Positions 47,922 to 59,095 of a stretch of DNA of 64,000 nt are shown piece after piece. The notes beneath the pieces were generated by a model. That model saw only the letters and a list, made by a program, of their open reading frames with translations, did not search any database and was not told the origin of the DNA. Where the stretch lies: the NCBI GenBank assembly GCA_011049715.1, contig DRHF01000151.1, forward strand, positions 1-64,000. Direction: 5' to 3'. The DNA is from Desulfobacterales bacterium. Lineage in GTDB: Bacteria; Desulfobacterota; Desulfobacteria; Desulfobacterales; UBA2156. How positions within the stretch are numbered: the first letter of the stretch is position 1; each line of letters starts with the position of its first letter. Both the position numbers and the translations under genes were made by a program.

Positions 47922-50900
47922 TTGGATCTCCCCTTTGGGGCCTGGTTGTTCCGATACGAAACCGAGGAGGCCGTTGAAACAGTTCTAACCGCATTATAGC
48001 CAAGAAATTCATTTACTTCTCGAATCAATGCGGGTGTCGGTTTTAATTTCATCGACTCCGGAAGAGCGATGACAGTTTCTGATTGTTTGGGGATGCGCAA
48101 ATGGAGGTGTCCTTTGCACTCCCCTAAATGTTCTTTGAGAATCGCATGCAAGCCTACCAAAGCCTTCTTATCCACGCCGATTAGATCCAGATGGAAATGG
48201 ATACTCACCGTTAATATTTCTTCGGCTTTTTCCAGGGGAATCACGTCATCTGCCAGTATTTTTATCGAGTTTTCATCCTTTTGGAGATGTCCCTGTATGA
48301 GGATGAGGTTACCGACTTCTAGAAGGGAATTGACAACGGCGTAAACAGAAGAAAAGGTGATAATTTCAACAACTCCGTACATATCTTCGATGTTCACAAA
48401 GGCCATCGGTTCCCCTTTTTTGGTGGTAATGGTCTTTACACTTGAAACGGCTCCCCCGACGACGACAGAGTCGCCATCTTTCTTTTCCCTTAATGTGTTT
48501 GTGTTTGCATTGGTAAATTTTTCAAATATATCTTCATACCGTTTTAAAGGATGGCCGGTCATATAAAATCCAAGCGATTCTTTTTCAAAAGACAAAAGCT
48601 GCTTTTCATCCCATTCGCTAATATTGGGCATGGTAGGAAAGTATGTTATCTCTGGGTCGGCTTCCAAAGCAAAGAGTCCCATCTGTGGATCTGACTTTTC
48701 CTTTTGAACTCTCTGGCCATATTCTGTGGCATCTTCCAGCGATGCCACCATTTGCGAACGAAATGTGTTGGTTTGGTCAAAAGCACCACACTTGATTAAA
48801 CTTTCAATGACTCGCCGGTTAACCTTCTTGAGATCAACACGTTCACAAAAATCAAATATGGACGTAAACTTGCCTTCCTTTCTGGTCTCTATGATATTTT
48901 CAATTGCACCTTCCCCCACGTTCTTTACAGCACCGAGGCCAAATTTGATCTCGGAACCGGTGACGGTAAATCCTTGGTCACTTTCGTTGATATCCGGCGG
49001 ACGAACGGGTATTTCATGATTCCGGCATTCAAAAATATATTTTTCAATGTTGTCTGTTGAATTCACCTCACTTGAAAGAAGTGATGCCATCAGTTCCAAG
49101 GGATGATGGGCCTTGAGGAAGGCGGTCTGAAACGCGATCAGTGCATAAGCGGCGCTATGGGATTTATTAAATCCGTACCCGCCGAATTTTTCCATCAAAT
49201 CGAATATTTTTTCAGCTTTTAGAGATGGTATCCCCTTTCCCACAGCGCCCTCCATAAAGCGCTTGCGGTGTTTTGCCATAATCTTAGGGATTTTTTTCCC
49301 CATTGCCTTTCGAAGGTCATCCGCCTCTGCCATTGAATAGTTGGCTAAACTAACAGCAATCTTCATCACCTGTTCCTGATATACAATGACCCCGTAAGTT
49401 TCCTTCAAAATCGACGCCAATTCCGGAACCAGGTATTCGACCTTCTTTCGACCATGTTTTCTTTCGACAAAATCATCTACCATCCCGCTGTCAAGGGGGC
49501 CCGGTCGGTATAAGGCGACCAGGGCAATGATATCATCAAAGCTCTCCGGATGTAATCGAACAAGCAAATCCTTCATTCCGGTGCTTTCAAGCTGAAAGAC
49601 ACCGATCGTGTCGCCGGATGAAAGAAGGGAATAAGTATCGGGATCGTTCAAATCGGGATTTGAAAGATCCACCGGCGTATTTCCCAACCCAGAGATAAGC
49701 GAAAGTGTGTCGGCAATTACGGTCAAGTTGCGCAGCCCTAGAAAATCAAACTTTACCAACCCGATCTTTTCGACGCATTTCATGTCAAACTGAGTGACCA
49801 CCTCCCCCTTCTTCCCCTTGTAGAGAGGCAGATACTCGATTAAAGGCTTGTCAGCAATGACAACACCTGCGGCATGTGTGGATGCATGTCTGGGAAGTCC
49901 TTCCAAAACGCGGCAGATATTTAGCAAATCTGAAATTTCAGGTTTTTGTTCTGCCAGCGCTACCAGCCGGGGTTCCATGTGCAGTGCATTTTCGAGACTG
50001 ATGTTCAAAACATCCGGGACCATCTTCGCAATCTCATCGACTTCTCGCAATGGGATATCCAATGCCCGTCCCACATCACGAATTACAGCCCGGGTCCTTA
50101 ATTTCCCGAAGGTAATGATCTGTGCAACATAATCCCCTCCACCGTATCTGTCTGCCACATATTTAAAGACTTTTTCTCTTCCGTTGATACAGAAATCAAC
50201 ATCAATGTCCGGCATGCTTTTACGGTCTGGATTGAGGAATCGCTCAAAAATAAGGCCATACTTTATCGGATCCAGGTCTGTAATACCCAGGGCGTAAGCC
50301 ACCAGGCTCCCGGTGACAGATCCTCTTCCGGGGCCGACCGGAATATTATTCTCTTTGGCATAGCGTATAAAATCAGCCACAATTAAAAAGTATCCGGAAA
50401 AGCCCATGCTGGTGACAACCGAAATCTCATTTTCAATGCGGTCTGTATAGAGTTCTTCATCGATATCCGGATCCGTTTCCTTTAGCCGTTTGAGCACCTG
50501 ATCGAATCCTTCTTTCACTCTCCGCACAAATGTATCTTCTTCAGTCCCCCCTTGTGCGTTTTCATATTTCGGGAAATGATAGCTGTTAAAATCAAATTCC
50601 ACATTGCATCGTTTTGCAATATCGACAGACTGATTAAGGGCATCCGGTTGGTTTCCGAATGAAGCATACATCTCTTCTTTCGATTTAAAATAAAGCTGAT
50701 CGGTTGTGAACTTTAACCGTTCGGCCTCATTGACGGTCTTCCCTGTCTGAATACACAGAAGCACATCGTGGGCATGCACATCCTCTTGATCGAGATAATG
50801 GCAGTCATTGGTCGCAACAAGGGGGATTGAGAGTCGTTGACTCATATCCAAAAGTGCCTGGTTGACTTCTTCCTGTTCCGGAATGCCGTTATTTTGGATT

Positions 50901-51430
50901 TCAAGGAAGAATTGCTCCTCACCCAAAATCGACCGATATATCTCTGCTGCTTCATCCGCTTTTTCCACCATCCCCTTTCGAAACCATTTAGGAATCTCGC
51001 CCTGAAGACACGATGAAAGGCCGATCAGCCCTTTGCCGTGTGCTTTCAGAATCTCTTTATCGATACGGGGCTTGTAATAAAATCCTTGAAGATGGGAAAC
51101 CGAACATAATTTGCACAGGTTTCGGTACCCCTCCTGGTTTTCCGCAAGAAGGATCAGATGGGATAGGCCTTTGTGATCCAGAGAGGTTCGATCATTGAGC
51201 GTTCGAGGCGCCACATAACATTCACAACCGATCACCGGCTTTATCCCGCTGTCTATCGCCTTTTCATAAAATTCAAGGATCCCGAACATCGTTCCATGGT
51301 CGGTGATGGCAACCGAATCCATCCCCAAACCAAGGCATCGCTTCATCAGGGCATCGATCCGAATCGCACCATCTAACAGACTGTACTGGGTATGCACATG
51401 AAGATGGGCAAAAGGAGACGTCTTATTCAT
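47909..51430 (-). CDS. dnaE: DNA polymerase III subunit alpha
   Basis: FAHLHVHTQYSLLDGAIRI PHP domain; PDIDVDFCINGREKVFKYV; GGYGFNKSHSAAYALIAFQTAFLKAH. Confidence 0.96.
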   Translation of the reverse strand: MNKTSPFAHLHVHTQYSLLDGAIRIDALMKRCLGLGMDSVAITDHGTMFGILEFYEKAIDSGIKPVIGCECYVAPRTLNDRTSLDHKGLSHLILLAENQEGYRNLCKLCSVSHLQGFYYKPRIDKEILKAHGKGLIGLSSCLQGEIPKWFRKGMVEKADEAAEIYRSILGEEQFFLEIQNNGIPEQEEVNQALLDMSQRLSIPLVATNDCHYLDQEDVHAHDVLLCIQTGKTVNEAERLKFTTDQLYFKSKEEMYASFGNQPDALNQSVDIAKRCNVEFDFNSYHFPKYENAQGGTEEDTFVRRVKEGFDQVLKRLKETDPDIDEELYTDRIENEISVVTSMGFSGYFLIVADFIRYAKENNIPVGPGRGSVTGSLVAYALGITDLDPIKYGLIFERFLNPDRKSMPDIDVDFCINGREKVFKYVADRYGGGDYVAQIITFGKLRTRAVIRDVGRALDIPLREVDEIAKMVPDVLNISLENALHMEPRLVALAEQKPEISDLLNICRVLEGLPRHASTHAAGVVIADKPLIEYLPLYKGKKGEVVTQFDMKCVEKIGLVKFDFLGLRNLTVIADTLSLISGLGNTPVDLSNPDLNDPDTYSLLSSGDTIGVFQLESTGMKDLLVRLHPESFDDIIALVALYRPGPLDSGMVDDFVERKHGRKKVEYLVPELASILKETYGVIVYQEQVMKIAVSLANYSMAEADDLRKAMGKKIPKIMAKHRKRFMEGAVGKGIPSLKAEKIFDLMEKFGGYGFNKSHSAAYALIAFQTAFLKAHHPLELMASLLSSEVNSTDNIEKYIFECRNHEIPVRPPDINESDQGFTVTGSEIKFGLGAVKNVGEGAIENIIETRKEGKFTSIFDFCERVDLKKVNRRVIESLIKCGAFDQTNTFRSQMVASLEDATEYGQRVQKEKSDPQMGLFALEADPEITYFPTMPNISEWDEKQLLSFEKESLGFYMTGHPLKRYEDIFEKFTNANTNTLREKKDGDSVVVGGAVSSVKTITTKKGEPMAFVNIEDMYGVVEIITFSSVYAVVNSLLEVGNLILIQGHLQKDENSIKILADDVIPLEKAEEILTVSIHFHLDLIGVDKKALVGLHAILKEHLGECKGHLHLRIPKQSETVIALPESMKLKPTPALIREVNEFLGYNAVRTVSTASSVSYRNNQAPKGRSKWGK

Positions 51431-51452
51431 TAAAGCTCAATCATCTCTACAT

Positions 51453-52913
51453 TTATTCGAGCCGATAATTCGGGGCTTCTTTTGTGATGATCACATCGTG
51501 GACATGGCTCTCACGTAATCCGGCCGGGCTAATTTTCACGAAACGAGCTTTTTCCCTCAGATCTTCCAGGGTTCGGCAACCCACATACCCCATACCGGCT
51601 TTGAGGCCGCCCAAAAGCTGAAAAATGTTTGCTGAAAGGGAGCCCCTATAAGGAACACGCCCAACGATCCCTTCAGGAACCAGTTTGTCTCCTTCTCCGG
51701 TTTCTTCTTGATAGTACCGATCCTTGCTCCCCTTTTTCATCGCTTCGATCGATCCCATCCCTCGATAAACTTTATAGCTGCGGCCTTGATAAAGGATCAG
51801 TTCCCCTGGGCTTTCTTCTGTCCCGGCGAAGAGTGAGCCGATCATCACACAGTGGGCCCCTGCTGCAATTGCTTTTGTAACGTCTCCGGAATATTTTATT
51901 CCACCGTCAGCGATAAGCGGCACCCCGGTTTTGCTCGATCCGGACCGGCAATTCATTATCGCAGTAATTTGGGGTATCCCGGCGCCTGCGACCATTCGTG
52001 TTGTACAGATCGACCCCGGGCCGATACCTATTTTTACACCGTCCACGCCGGCATTCATCAGATCTTCAGCCCCTTTTGACGTCCCGACATTGCCGGCGAT
52101 AAGGTCGATCTCCTTGAATGTCCCTTTTAACACTTTTATCGAATCGATCACGTTTTTGGAATGACCATGGGATGTATCGATTAAAATTACATCTGCACCT
52201 GCTTTTAAAAGAACCTCCGTGCGCTCTTCCATATCCGAACCGACACCAACGGCGGCCCCCACCCTGAGTCTCCCCATCACATCTTTACAGGCATGTGGAT
52301 ATCTTTTTATTTTTTCAATGTCTTTTTTTGTTATCATACCGACCAACTCCCCTTTTTTGTCGACAACCGGGAGTTTTTCAATTCTGTATTTGTGCAACAG
52401 TTTTTTCGATTCTTCCAGGGTAATCCCCTCTGAAACAGTGATTAAGTTTTCCTTGGTCATTACTTCTGAAACCCTCTTTTCAAGATCGGTTTCAAATCTA
52501 AGATCTCGGTTTGTAACAATACCGATCAACTTTGCGCCCTTTATCACCGGAACACCTGAGATATGAAGCTGCTCCATCAGATCTAGGACTTCATGAGCCC
52601 GTTGATCCGGATGAATTGTAACCGGATCGATGATCATACCACTTTCAGACTTCTTTACTTTGTTCACTTCCCTGACCTGACTTTTAACACTCATATTGCG
52701 GTGGATAAAACCAATTCCACCTTCGCGTGCCATACTGATGGAAACACGTGCTTCGGTCACGGTATCCATTGCGGCGCTCACAATTGGGATGTTGAGGGTC
52801 AGGTTCTTTGTCAATCGTGTGCTGATATTCACATCATTGGGTAAAACATCCGAGTAGTTCGGTATCAACAGAACATCATCAAAAGAATAGGCTTCTTCCG
52901 GTGGTATCTTCAT
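51453..52913 (-). CDS. guaB: IMP dehydrogenase
   Basis: [42 protein letters not shown]. Confidence 0.96.
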   Translation of the reverse strand: MKIPPEEAYSFDDVLLIPNYSDVLPNDVNISTRLTKNLTLNIPIVSAAMDTVTEARVSISMAREGGIGFIHRNMSVKSQVREVNKVKKSESGMIIDPVTIHPDQRAHEVLDLMEQLHISGVPVIKGAKLIGIVTNRDLRFETDLEKRVSEVMTKENLITVSEGITLEESKKLLHKYRIEKLPVVDKKGELVGMITKKDIEKIKRYPHACKDVMGRLRVGAAVGVGSDMEERTEVLLKAGADVILIDTSHGHSKNVIDSIKVLKGTFKEIDLIAGNVGTSKGAEDLMNAGVDGVKIGIGPGSICTTRMVAGAGIPQITAIMNCRSGSSKTGVPLIADGGIKYSGDVTKAIAAGAHCVMIGSLFAGTEESPGELILYQGRSYKVYRGMGSIEAMKKGSKDRYYQEETGEGDKLVPEGIVGRVPYRGSLSANIFQLLGGLKAGMGYVGCRTLEDLREKARFVKISPAGLRESHVHDVIITKEAPNYRLE

Positions 52914-53130
52914 TATAGATTTCCTCCAAAAACGGTTAGATCAAATCTGTTTTATAAGGTTTAATATGGCTGCCGATTCGCAAAAACGGTGCCGAAAACC
53001 GAATAACAAATGGGTCTGTCTTTAGCAATGTTTTATTTGTGAACTTGACAACGGTCCGATATCCATAATAAAAAATGATAGTTTTATCACTTCACCTTTT
53101 TTGGGTCGATAAGATCTATATGGACCGACT

Positions 53131-53739
53131 ATGCTTATTGAAATAAACCCTAAAAATCCCCAGGGACGACAAATCAGGAGATCGGTCGAAATTCTCCGAA
53201 GCGGGGGAACCATCGCCTATCCGACAGATACGTATTATGGTATCGGATGCGACATTCTGAATAAAAAAGCAATCCGGAAAATCTACCAGTTAAAGCAGCG
53301 AAATAAGAGCAAGCCCTTTAGCTTCATCTGTTCAGACCTCAAGAATATCAGCCATTATGCCAATGTTTCAAATTATGCTTACAAGACCATGAAACGGCTC
53401 TTGCCCGGCCCCTATACCTTTATCCTGGAGGGGTCAAGGTTGGTCCCGAAAATCATGCTGACAAAGCGCAAAACAGCCGGCATCCGTGTACCCAATCATA
53501 TGATTTGTCTTGCCCTGGTGAAAGAGTTGGGAAATCCGATCATTACCACCAGTGCAACAAAGCCGGACGGCACCATTATCAACGAGCCGTCCTTCATACA
53601 TGATTTTTTTCGCTCTCGCATCGACGTCGTCATAGACGGCGGACCAGTCCCGGGAAAACCGTCGAGCGTAATCTCATTCATTGATGATGTGCCGGAAGTA
53701 ATCCGCAGGGGCATAGGAGATGTGAGTATTTTCGAGTAA
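53131..53739 (+). CDS. YrdC/YciO/Sua5 family L-threonylcarbamoyladenylate synthase-like protein
   Basis: GGTIAYPTDTYYGIGCDI; KRKTAGIRVPNH; TTSATKPDG. Confidence 0.88.
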   Translation: MLIEINPKNPQGRQIRRSVEILRSGGTIAYPTDTYYGIGCDILNKKAIRKIYQLKQRNKSKPFSFICSDLKNISHYANVSNYAYKTMKRLLPGPYTFILEGSRLVPKIMLTKRKTAGIRVPNHMICLALVKELGNPIITTSATKPDGTIINEPSFIHDFFRSRIDVVIDGGPVPGKPSSVISFIDDVPEVIRRGIGDVSIFE

Positions 53740-53785
53740 ATCCTGACCAATAATTTGAGCGAGCACTACAACCGGTTCGATCGGA

Positions 53786-54673
53786 TTAGGGCCTAAAGAG
53801 ATACCCGCCATAAAAATCGCGATGGATGATGCGATTGAGGAGAGTATTGAGGGATAAATCGATGATGTACCTTAGAACTGAATACTTTTTTTCGGGCGGA
53901 TAAACAGTAGAAATTTTCCCCTTTATACCACCGAGGCGACCCGCCCATTCGATTGCATCGTCAAGGTTTCCAAGCCGATCCACCAATCCGAGATCTTTTG
54001 CCTCTTCTCCAGAAAATATCCGGCCATCTGCAATCGATTTTACCTTTCCTGCGTCCATTTTTCGCCCCTCTGCTATAGCCTTGACAAACTGCATGTGGAT
54101 CGTTTGCACAAAATTCTGAAGAATTTTCTCTTCATCTTCTGTCATCTGTCGAACCGGTGATCCCGTATCCTTGTATTTCCCGCTTTTGATAACAATTGGA
54201 ACCAGACCGATTTTTTTGATCAATTCCTCAAAATTGGTAAATCCCATAATCACACCGATACTTCCGGTAATCGTACCCGGGTTGGCAACAATTCCGTCTG
54301 TCCCCGCGGCAACATAGTATCCACCGGAAGCGGCTATCGTACCCATTGAAGTGATGACTTTTTTTTGGACGATGGTTTTTCTAACTTCCCTGAAAATCTC
54401 CTGTGAAGGTCCTACGCCCCCACCCGGGCTATCGATCCGCAGAACAATCGACTTGATGGAGTCGTCCTCACGAAATTGTTTTAAATGAGCAATGATGTCT
54501 TTGGAATCGGAAATCACGCCCTTGATCTCTATGATGCCGACTTTCTCTCCAAAATCAAAATTAGCATTCGGGGCGCCAAGGGTAAAAAGGAGGGAGGTTC
54601 CTATGATGACAATAGCTAGGATGGATGAAAAGATCAGGATGAAGAAAAGAAATGGGTGTCTTCGGGAAAACAT
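53786..54673 (-). CDS. sppA: Signal peptide peptidase SppA (S49)
   Basis: MGTIAASGGYYVAAGTDGIVANPGTITGSIGVIM; RIDSPGGGV. Confidence 0.92.
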   Translation of the reverse strand: MFSRRHPFLFFILIFSSILAIVIIGTSLLFTLGAPNANFDFGEKVGIIEIKGVISDSKDIIAHLKQFREDDSIKSIVLRIDSPGGGVGPSQEIFREVRKTIVQKKVITSMGTIAASGGYYVAAGTDGIVANPGTITGSIGVIMGFTNFEELIKKIGLVPIVIKSGKYKDTGSPVRQMTEDEEKILQNFVQTIHMQFVKAIAEGRKMDAGKVKSIADGRIFSGEEAKDLGLVDRLGNLDDAIEWAGRLGGIKGKISTVYPPEKKYSVLRYIIDLSLNTLLNRIIHRDFYGGYLFRP

Positions 54674-54688
54674 GGCATCCGTTTACAC

Positions 54689-56521
54689 CTATTCACCGTT
54701 TAATTTTTCTTGAAGGTTATTTCGCAAAATTTCTCCAAAGGTTGATGTGGTCGGGCCAATATTGTTGACATATTCACTGAGAAGGTTTTGTTCGTTATCC
54801 ATTTCAAGTCGTTTGATTGAGAGACCGATCCGTCTTTCCTCGCTGTTGATATGCATCACTTTGGCAGTAATGACATCTCCGACGTTAAATTTTCCAACCG
54901 GTGTCTTTATCTTCTCTTTGCTTACTTCTGATACATGGACAAGCCCCTCTATCCCTTCTTCAAGCTCAATGAAAACCCCAAAATCAGTTAAGTTGGTCAC
55001 CGTACCGGTGATCTCCTTCCCGACTTCGTATCGTTCCCCTATGCTTTTCCAAGGGTCTTTCTGTAGTTGTTTAATCCCAAGCGAAAATCTTTCATTTTCT
55101 TTTTCGATATCTAAAACAATCGCTTGAACCATATCCCCTTTTTTGAAAAGTTCTGACGGGTGTTTAATTCTTTTGGTCCATGAAATGTCTGAAATGTGGA
55201 TTAGGCCATCAATTCCCTCGTCGATGCCGATAAACAGACCAAAATCGGTAATGTTTTTAATTTTGCCTTCGATTGTAGTACCGACCGGATATTTTTCACT
55301 GATCACATCCCACGGGTTTGGAACGACCTGTTTCATACCGAGAGAAATACGTCTGGTTTCAGGTTTGATATCAAGAACAACCGCCTCGACCAATTCATTC
55401 ACAGAGACAACTTTGGAAGGATGACGAACTTTTCGTGTCCAGGACATTTCAGATACGTGGATCAACCCCTCAACACCTTCCTCAATCTCCACAAATGCAC
55501 CATAATCGGTCAAACTGACAACCTTACCGTTAACCCGGGACCCGACCGGATATTTTTCAGCGGCATCCAACCACGGGTCCGCAACGAGCTGCTTTATACC
55601 GAGTGAAACCCTTTCTCTCTCAAGATCAAGATTTAAAATCTTCACCGTGATTTTGTCGCTCACAGAAAAAAGCTCGGCAGGATGTTTTACCCTCCCCCAC
55701 GAAATGTCAGTAATGTGCAGGAGTCCGTCCAATCCGCCAAGATCAACAAATACACCATATTCAGTAATATTCTTAACAATACCATCGACCACCTTACCCT
55801 CCTGTATGGAAGATAGGGTTGCAACTCTTTTCTCTTCGAGCACTTTTTCAAGCAGGACCCGTCTTGACAGAACGACATTACTTCTTTTTCGGTTATATTT
55901 TAATATTTTAAAATCAAACCTTTTTCCGACCATTTCATCAAGATTACGAATTGGGCGTAAATCAGCTTGTGAACCCGGCAAAAAGGCCTGTACCCCAATG
56001 TCGACTGTAAACCCTCCCTTGACACGGTTGAGGATTTCACCCCCAATCGTTTCATCTTGATCGTACGCTTTTTTGATATCCTCCCACACCTTGACCTGTT
56101 CCGCTTTTTCTTTGGATAGGATGACCCGCTCTTCTTCGTCGTCCCACCTTCCGACCATTACCTCCACAGAATCGCCAAGATTGACGTTGATATTGTTATG
56201 CTCATCTTTGAATTCATTGATCGCGATCCGTCCCTCGGATTTGTATCCGATATCCACTAGAACATGTTCCTTGTCCAGTGCTATGATCGTACCGGTAACA
56301 ATCTCCCCTTCTCCAAAACGATTGAAGCTTTCTTCGTACATGTCCATCAGATTTTCCATGCCGTCTTCGGATTCTTCAGCTTTTTCTTCCGTTGACAATT
56401 CCTCCTTCACCGCCTCATCTGGTTTTGTGACATTTGTGTCTGATAGAAGGGTGTCTGGTAAATCAGACCCGTTTTCTGTCTTCAATTTTTCGGTTGACTC
56501 GTTTTTTTCAGAATTTTCCAT
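54689..56521 (-). CDS. rpsA: 30S ribosomal protein S1
   Basis: Multiple S1 repeats (GVFVDLGGLDGLLHITDISWGRVKHP etc.). Confidence 0.95.
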   Translation of the reverse strand: MENSEKNESTEKLKTENGSDLPDTLLSDTNVTKPDEAVKEELSTEEKAEESEDGMENLMDMYEESFNRFGEGEIVTGTIIALDKEHVLVDIGYKSEGRIAINEFKDEHNNINVNLGDSVEVMVGRWDDEEERVILSKEKAEQVKVWEDIKKAYDQDETIGGEILNRVKGGFTVDIGVQAFLPGSQADLRPIRNLDEMVGKRFDFKILKYNRKRSNVVLSRRVLLEKVLEEKRVATLSSIQEGKVVDGIVKNITEYGVFVDLGGLDGLLHITDISWGRVKHPAELFSVSDKITVKILNLDLERERVSLGIKQLVADPWLDAAEKYPVGSRVNGKVVSLTDYGAFVEIEEGVEGLIHVSEMSWTRKVRHPSKVVSVNELVEAVVLDIKPETRRISLGMKQVVPNPWDVISEKYPVGTTIEGKIKNITDFGLFIGIDEGIDGLIHISDISWTKRIKHPSELFKKGDMVQAIVLDIEKENERFSLGIKQLQKDPWKSIGERYEVGKEITGTVTNLTDFGVFIELEEGIEGLVHVSEVSKEKIKTPVGKFNVGDVITAKVMHINSEERRIGLSIKRLEMDNEQNLLSEYVNNIGPTTSTFGEILRNNLQEKLNGE

Positions 56522-56647
56522 TAAAAATCATTCCCCCTTAGCCTAGTTTTCATTGTACAAAATCAAATCTTTCAATAAGTATCAAGCCTTTTGTTAAAAA
56601 ACAATGATTTATTTCATCAAAAAGATCAAAAATAAAAAACCGATTCA

Positions 56648-57367
56648 TCAAATAAACTTGTCCACGTGTAATAGCATCAGGTCAACCACCCCCATTACCG
56701 AAAGGTGCGTGGAATCAATGTGTATCGCATCTTCTGCCGGCTTTAAAGGGGCCAGCCGTCGGTTACTGTCATTTTCGTCCCGGCGTTGCAGATCCCTTTC
56801 GACTTCTTCGATGGTCTGACCGGTTTTTTTTGGTTCCACCTCCCGATGACGCCTTAACGCCCTCACCTTTTGAGAAGCGTTTAAAAAAAACTTCACTTCA
56901 GCCTCCGGAAACACAACCGTTCCCATATCGCGCCCTTCAAACACAACCCCCTTTGTTTTCGCCATATCTCTTTGTAAGACGAGGAGAAATTTACGGACCA
57001 CAGGTTTTGCGGAAATTGTCGAAGCCAGCATTGTAATTTCTGGGTCCCGGATCGGGTCGGTAATGTCTGAGCAATTTGAAAAAAGGCGAAGGCCTTTTTC
57101 ATTGTTGATAAACCTCAGATCAAGATTATCACACAATGCTCCGAGTCCGGCTTCATCATCCCTATTTAACCCGGCCGATCGTGCTGCCACCGCCACTCCT
57201 CTATAAAGCGCGCCGGTGTCGACATATTGGTATCCAAGACGTTCTGCAAGGATCCGGCTCACCGTTGTTTTGCCTGCACCTCCCGGGCCATCGATTGTAA
57301 TGACAAGACGTTTTGCCGCATGTTTATTCTTTTGATTTGAATTGAAAAGTAAAGTCGAAGATGTCAT
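56648..57367 (-). CDS. cmk: Cytidylate kinase
   Basis: ITIDGPGGAGKTTVSRILAERLGYQYVDTGALYRGVA; FEGRDMGTVVFPEA. Confidence 0.94.
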   Translation of the reverse strand: MTSSTLLFNSNQKNKHAAKRLVITIDGPGGAGKTTVSRILAERLGYQYVDTGALYRGVAVAARSAGLNRDDEAGLGALCDNLDLRFINNEKGLRLFSNCSDITDPIRDPEITMLASTISAKPVVRKFLLVLQRDMAKTKGVVFEGRDMGTVVFPEAEVKFFLNASQKVRALRRHREVEPKKTGQTIEEVERDLQRRDENDSNRRLAPLKPAEDAIHIDSTHLSVMGVVDLMLLHVDKFI

Positions 57368-58485
57368 ATGATTTTTTTCAAAGTCGCTAAAAATCGCATA
57401 TTTTCGTCATGAAGTCCTACGTTTACTCTTATATACCGGGGAAATCCATATGATGCCATGGAACGTACAATCACCCCCTCCTTTAGCATCCGCTCATAGA
57501 CCTCATTGGCGCTTTTTTTTACGTCAATTAGAAAAAAGTTGGTTTGCGTGGGAAAATATTTTATTCCCGCTCTGTTTAGAGAATCATACAAATAATCTAG
57601 TTCTTCATGGATCAGCTGAATGGTTTTTTTCAAAAATATCTTGTCATCAAGGGCTGCAATGGCCGCAACCTGGGCAAGTGAGTTTGTATTAAACGGTTGT
57701 CGAAGCCTGTTGAGGAGCTCTGATATTTCATCCGGCATGATTCCATAGCCGATGCGGAGGCCTGCGAGGCCGTGGGCTTTGGAAAAAGTTCGAAGCGTAA
57801 CCAGCGACTTGCCGGAATTGAGGTAATCGATACTGTTTAAACAGTTTTTGTCCCTTGCAAAGTCTATATACGCTTCATCGACAACAACAATGACGCCCTC
57901 GGGTACCCTTGATAGAAAGTTTTCAAAATCTTTTCTTAAAACTGAAGTTCCGGTTGGGTTATTGGGATTGTTGATAAAGATCATCTTTGACCCAGCGGTA
58001 ATTTTCTTTTCTATGCGCTTCAGGTCGATTGAAAGGGATTTCAGCGGTACATAAACAGGAGTAGCGCCGGCGCCACGGGCAAGGATATCATACATGAGAA
58101 AAGTCGGTTTCGGTAAGATCACCTCATCACCGTTTTGCAGAAACGTCCTCGTCAGCATACTGATGATCTCGTCGGAACCATTTCCCAAAACGATATTCGA
58201 GGGTCGCACGCTGTGATATTCAGAAATTTTCTCAATAAGACGGCACCCGCTCCCATCAGGATAGCGGTTGAGTTTTTCGACTGCCGCTAAAATCGCTGTT
58301 ATTGCCTTTGGGGAAGGTCCCAGCGGATTTTCGTTGGAAGCGAGTTTTATAGAATCAACTATACCATACTCCCTCTCAAGCTCCTCCATAGGTTTCCCCG
58401 GTGAATACGGATCAATCGACAGGATATGATTGGGTATCGAGAGATTCAATTTGAATTTCCTCTTTGCCTCTTCTTCGGTGGCCAT
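57364..58485 (-). CDS. hisC: Histidinol-phosphate aminotransferase; start revised to 58485
   Basis: KLASNENPLGPSPKAITAI; NPNNPTGT; TFSKAHGLAGLRIGYG. Confidence 0.92.
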   Translation of the reverse strand: MATEEEAKRKFKLNLSIPNHILSIDPYSPGKPMEELEREYGIVDSIKLASNENPLGPSPKAITAILAAVEKLNRYPDGSGCRLIEKISEYHSVRPSNIVLGNGSDEIISMLTRTFLQNGDEVILPKPTFLMYDILARGAGATPVYVPLKSLSIDLKRIEKKITAGSKMIFINNPNNPTGTSVLRKDFENFLSRVPEGVIVVVDEAYIDFARDKNCLNSIDYLNSGKSLVTLRTFSKAHGLAGLRIGYGIMPDEISELLNRLRQPFNTNSLAQVAAIAALDDKIFLKKTIQLIHEELDYLYDSLNRAGIKYFPTQTNFFLIDVKKSANEVYERMLKEGVIVRSMASYGFPRYIRVNVGLHDENMRFLATLKKII

Positions 58486-58528
58486 AAGCTCTTTACTAAA
58501 ATGGGAAACCAAAGACGATCCTTTTTTT

Positions 58529-59095
58529 TTACGAAGGGCGTGGAATGTTGCTGGGCGTGCCTTCCAACGCCATTTTCTTTCCCCTGTCAAGCGCCGCCAT
58601 ATTCAAAGGAATAAATTTTTCCTTACCTGCAAATTCTTCTTTTACCGTTTTACGTAGTGATTCAAAATCTACCATTTTGCTTCTGGCAACAAAGGCACCA
58701 AGGGCTACGATGTTAGCGACCTTCACACTCCCCAGTTCTCTGGCGATCTCGGTAACCGGTATGGCGAGCTCATCGATATCATCGCGACCGGCGCCCGTCG
58801 AAATTAGCGAACTATTGATCAACACAACTCCGGAGGGTTTCACAACCGGTGCAAATTTTTCCAAAGAGGGTCGGTTCATGGCAACCAGATGCATGGGATT
58901 CCGAATAATCGGAGAAGCGATGGTCTTATCACTGACGACCACCATACAATAGGCGGTTCCCCCCCTCATTTCCGGGCCATAAGATGGGACCCATGCCACT
59001 TCCAAACCCTTTTCCATTGCTGCCTCAGCAAGAATTTTACCGCTGAGTAAAATTCCCTGTCCCCCAAAACCTGCAAACATCACTTCACTTTGCAT
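58529..59095 (-). CDS. 2-oxoacid:acceptor oxidoreductase gamma subunit
   Basis: MFAGFGGQGILLSGKILAEAAMEKG; GPEMRGGTA. Confidence 0.9.
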   Translation of the reverse strand: MQSEVMFAGFGGQGILLSGKILAEAAMEKGLEVAWVPSYGPEMRGGTAYCMVVVSDKTIASPIIRNPMHLVAMNRPSLEKFAPVVKPSGVVLINSSLISTGAGRDDIDELAIPVTEIARELGSVKVANIVALGAFVARSKMVDFESLRKTVKEEFAGKEKFIPLNMAALDRGKKMALEGTPSNIPRPS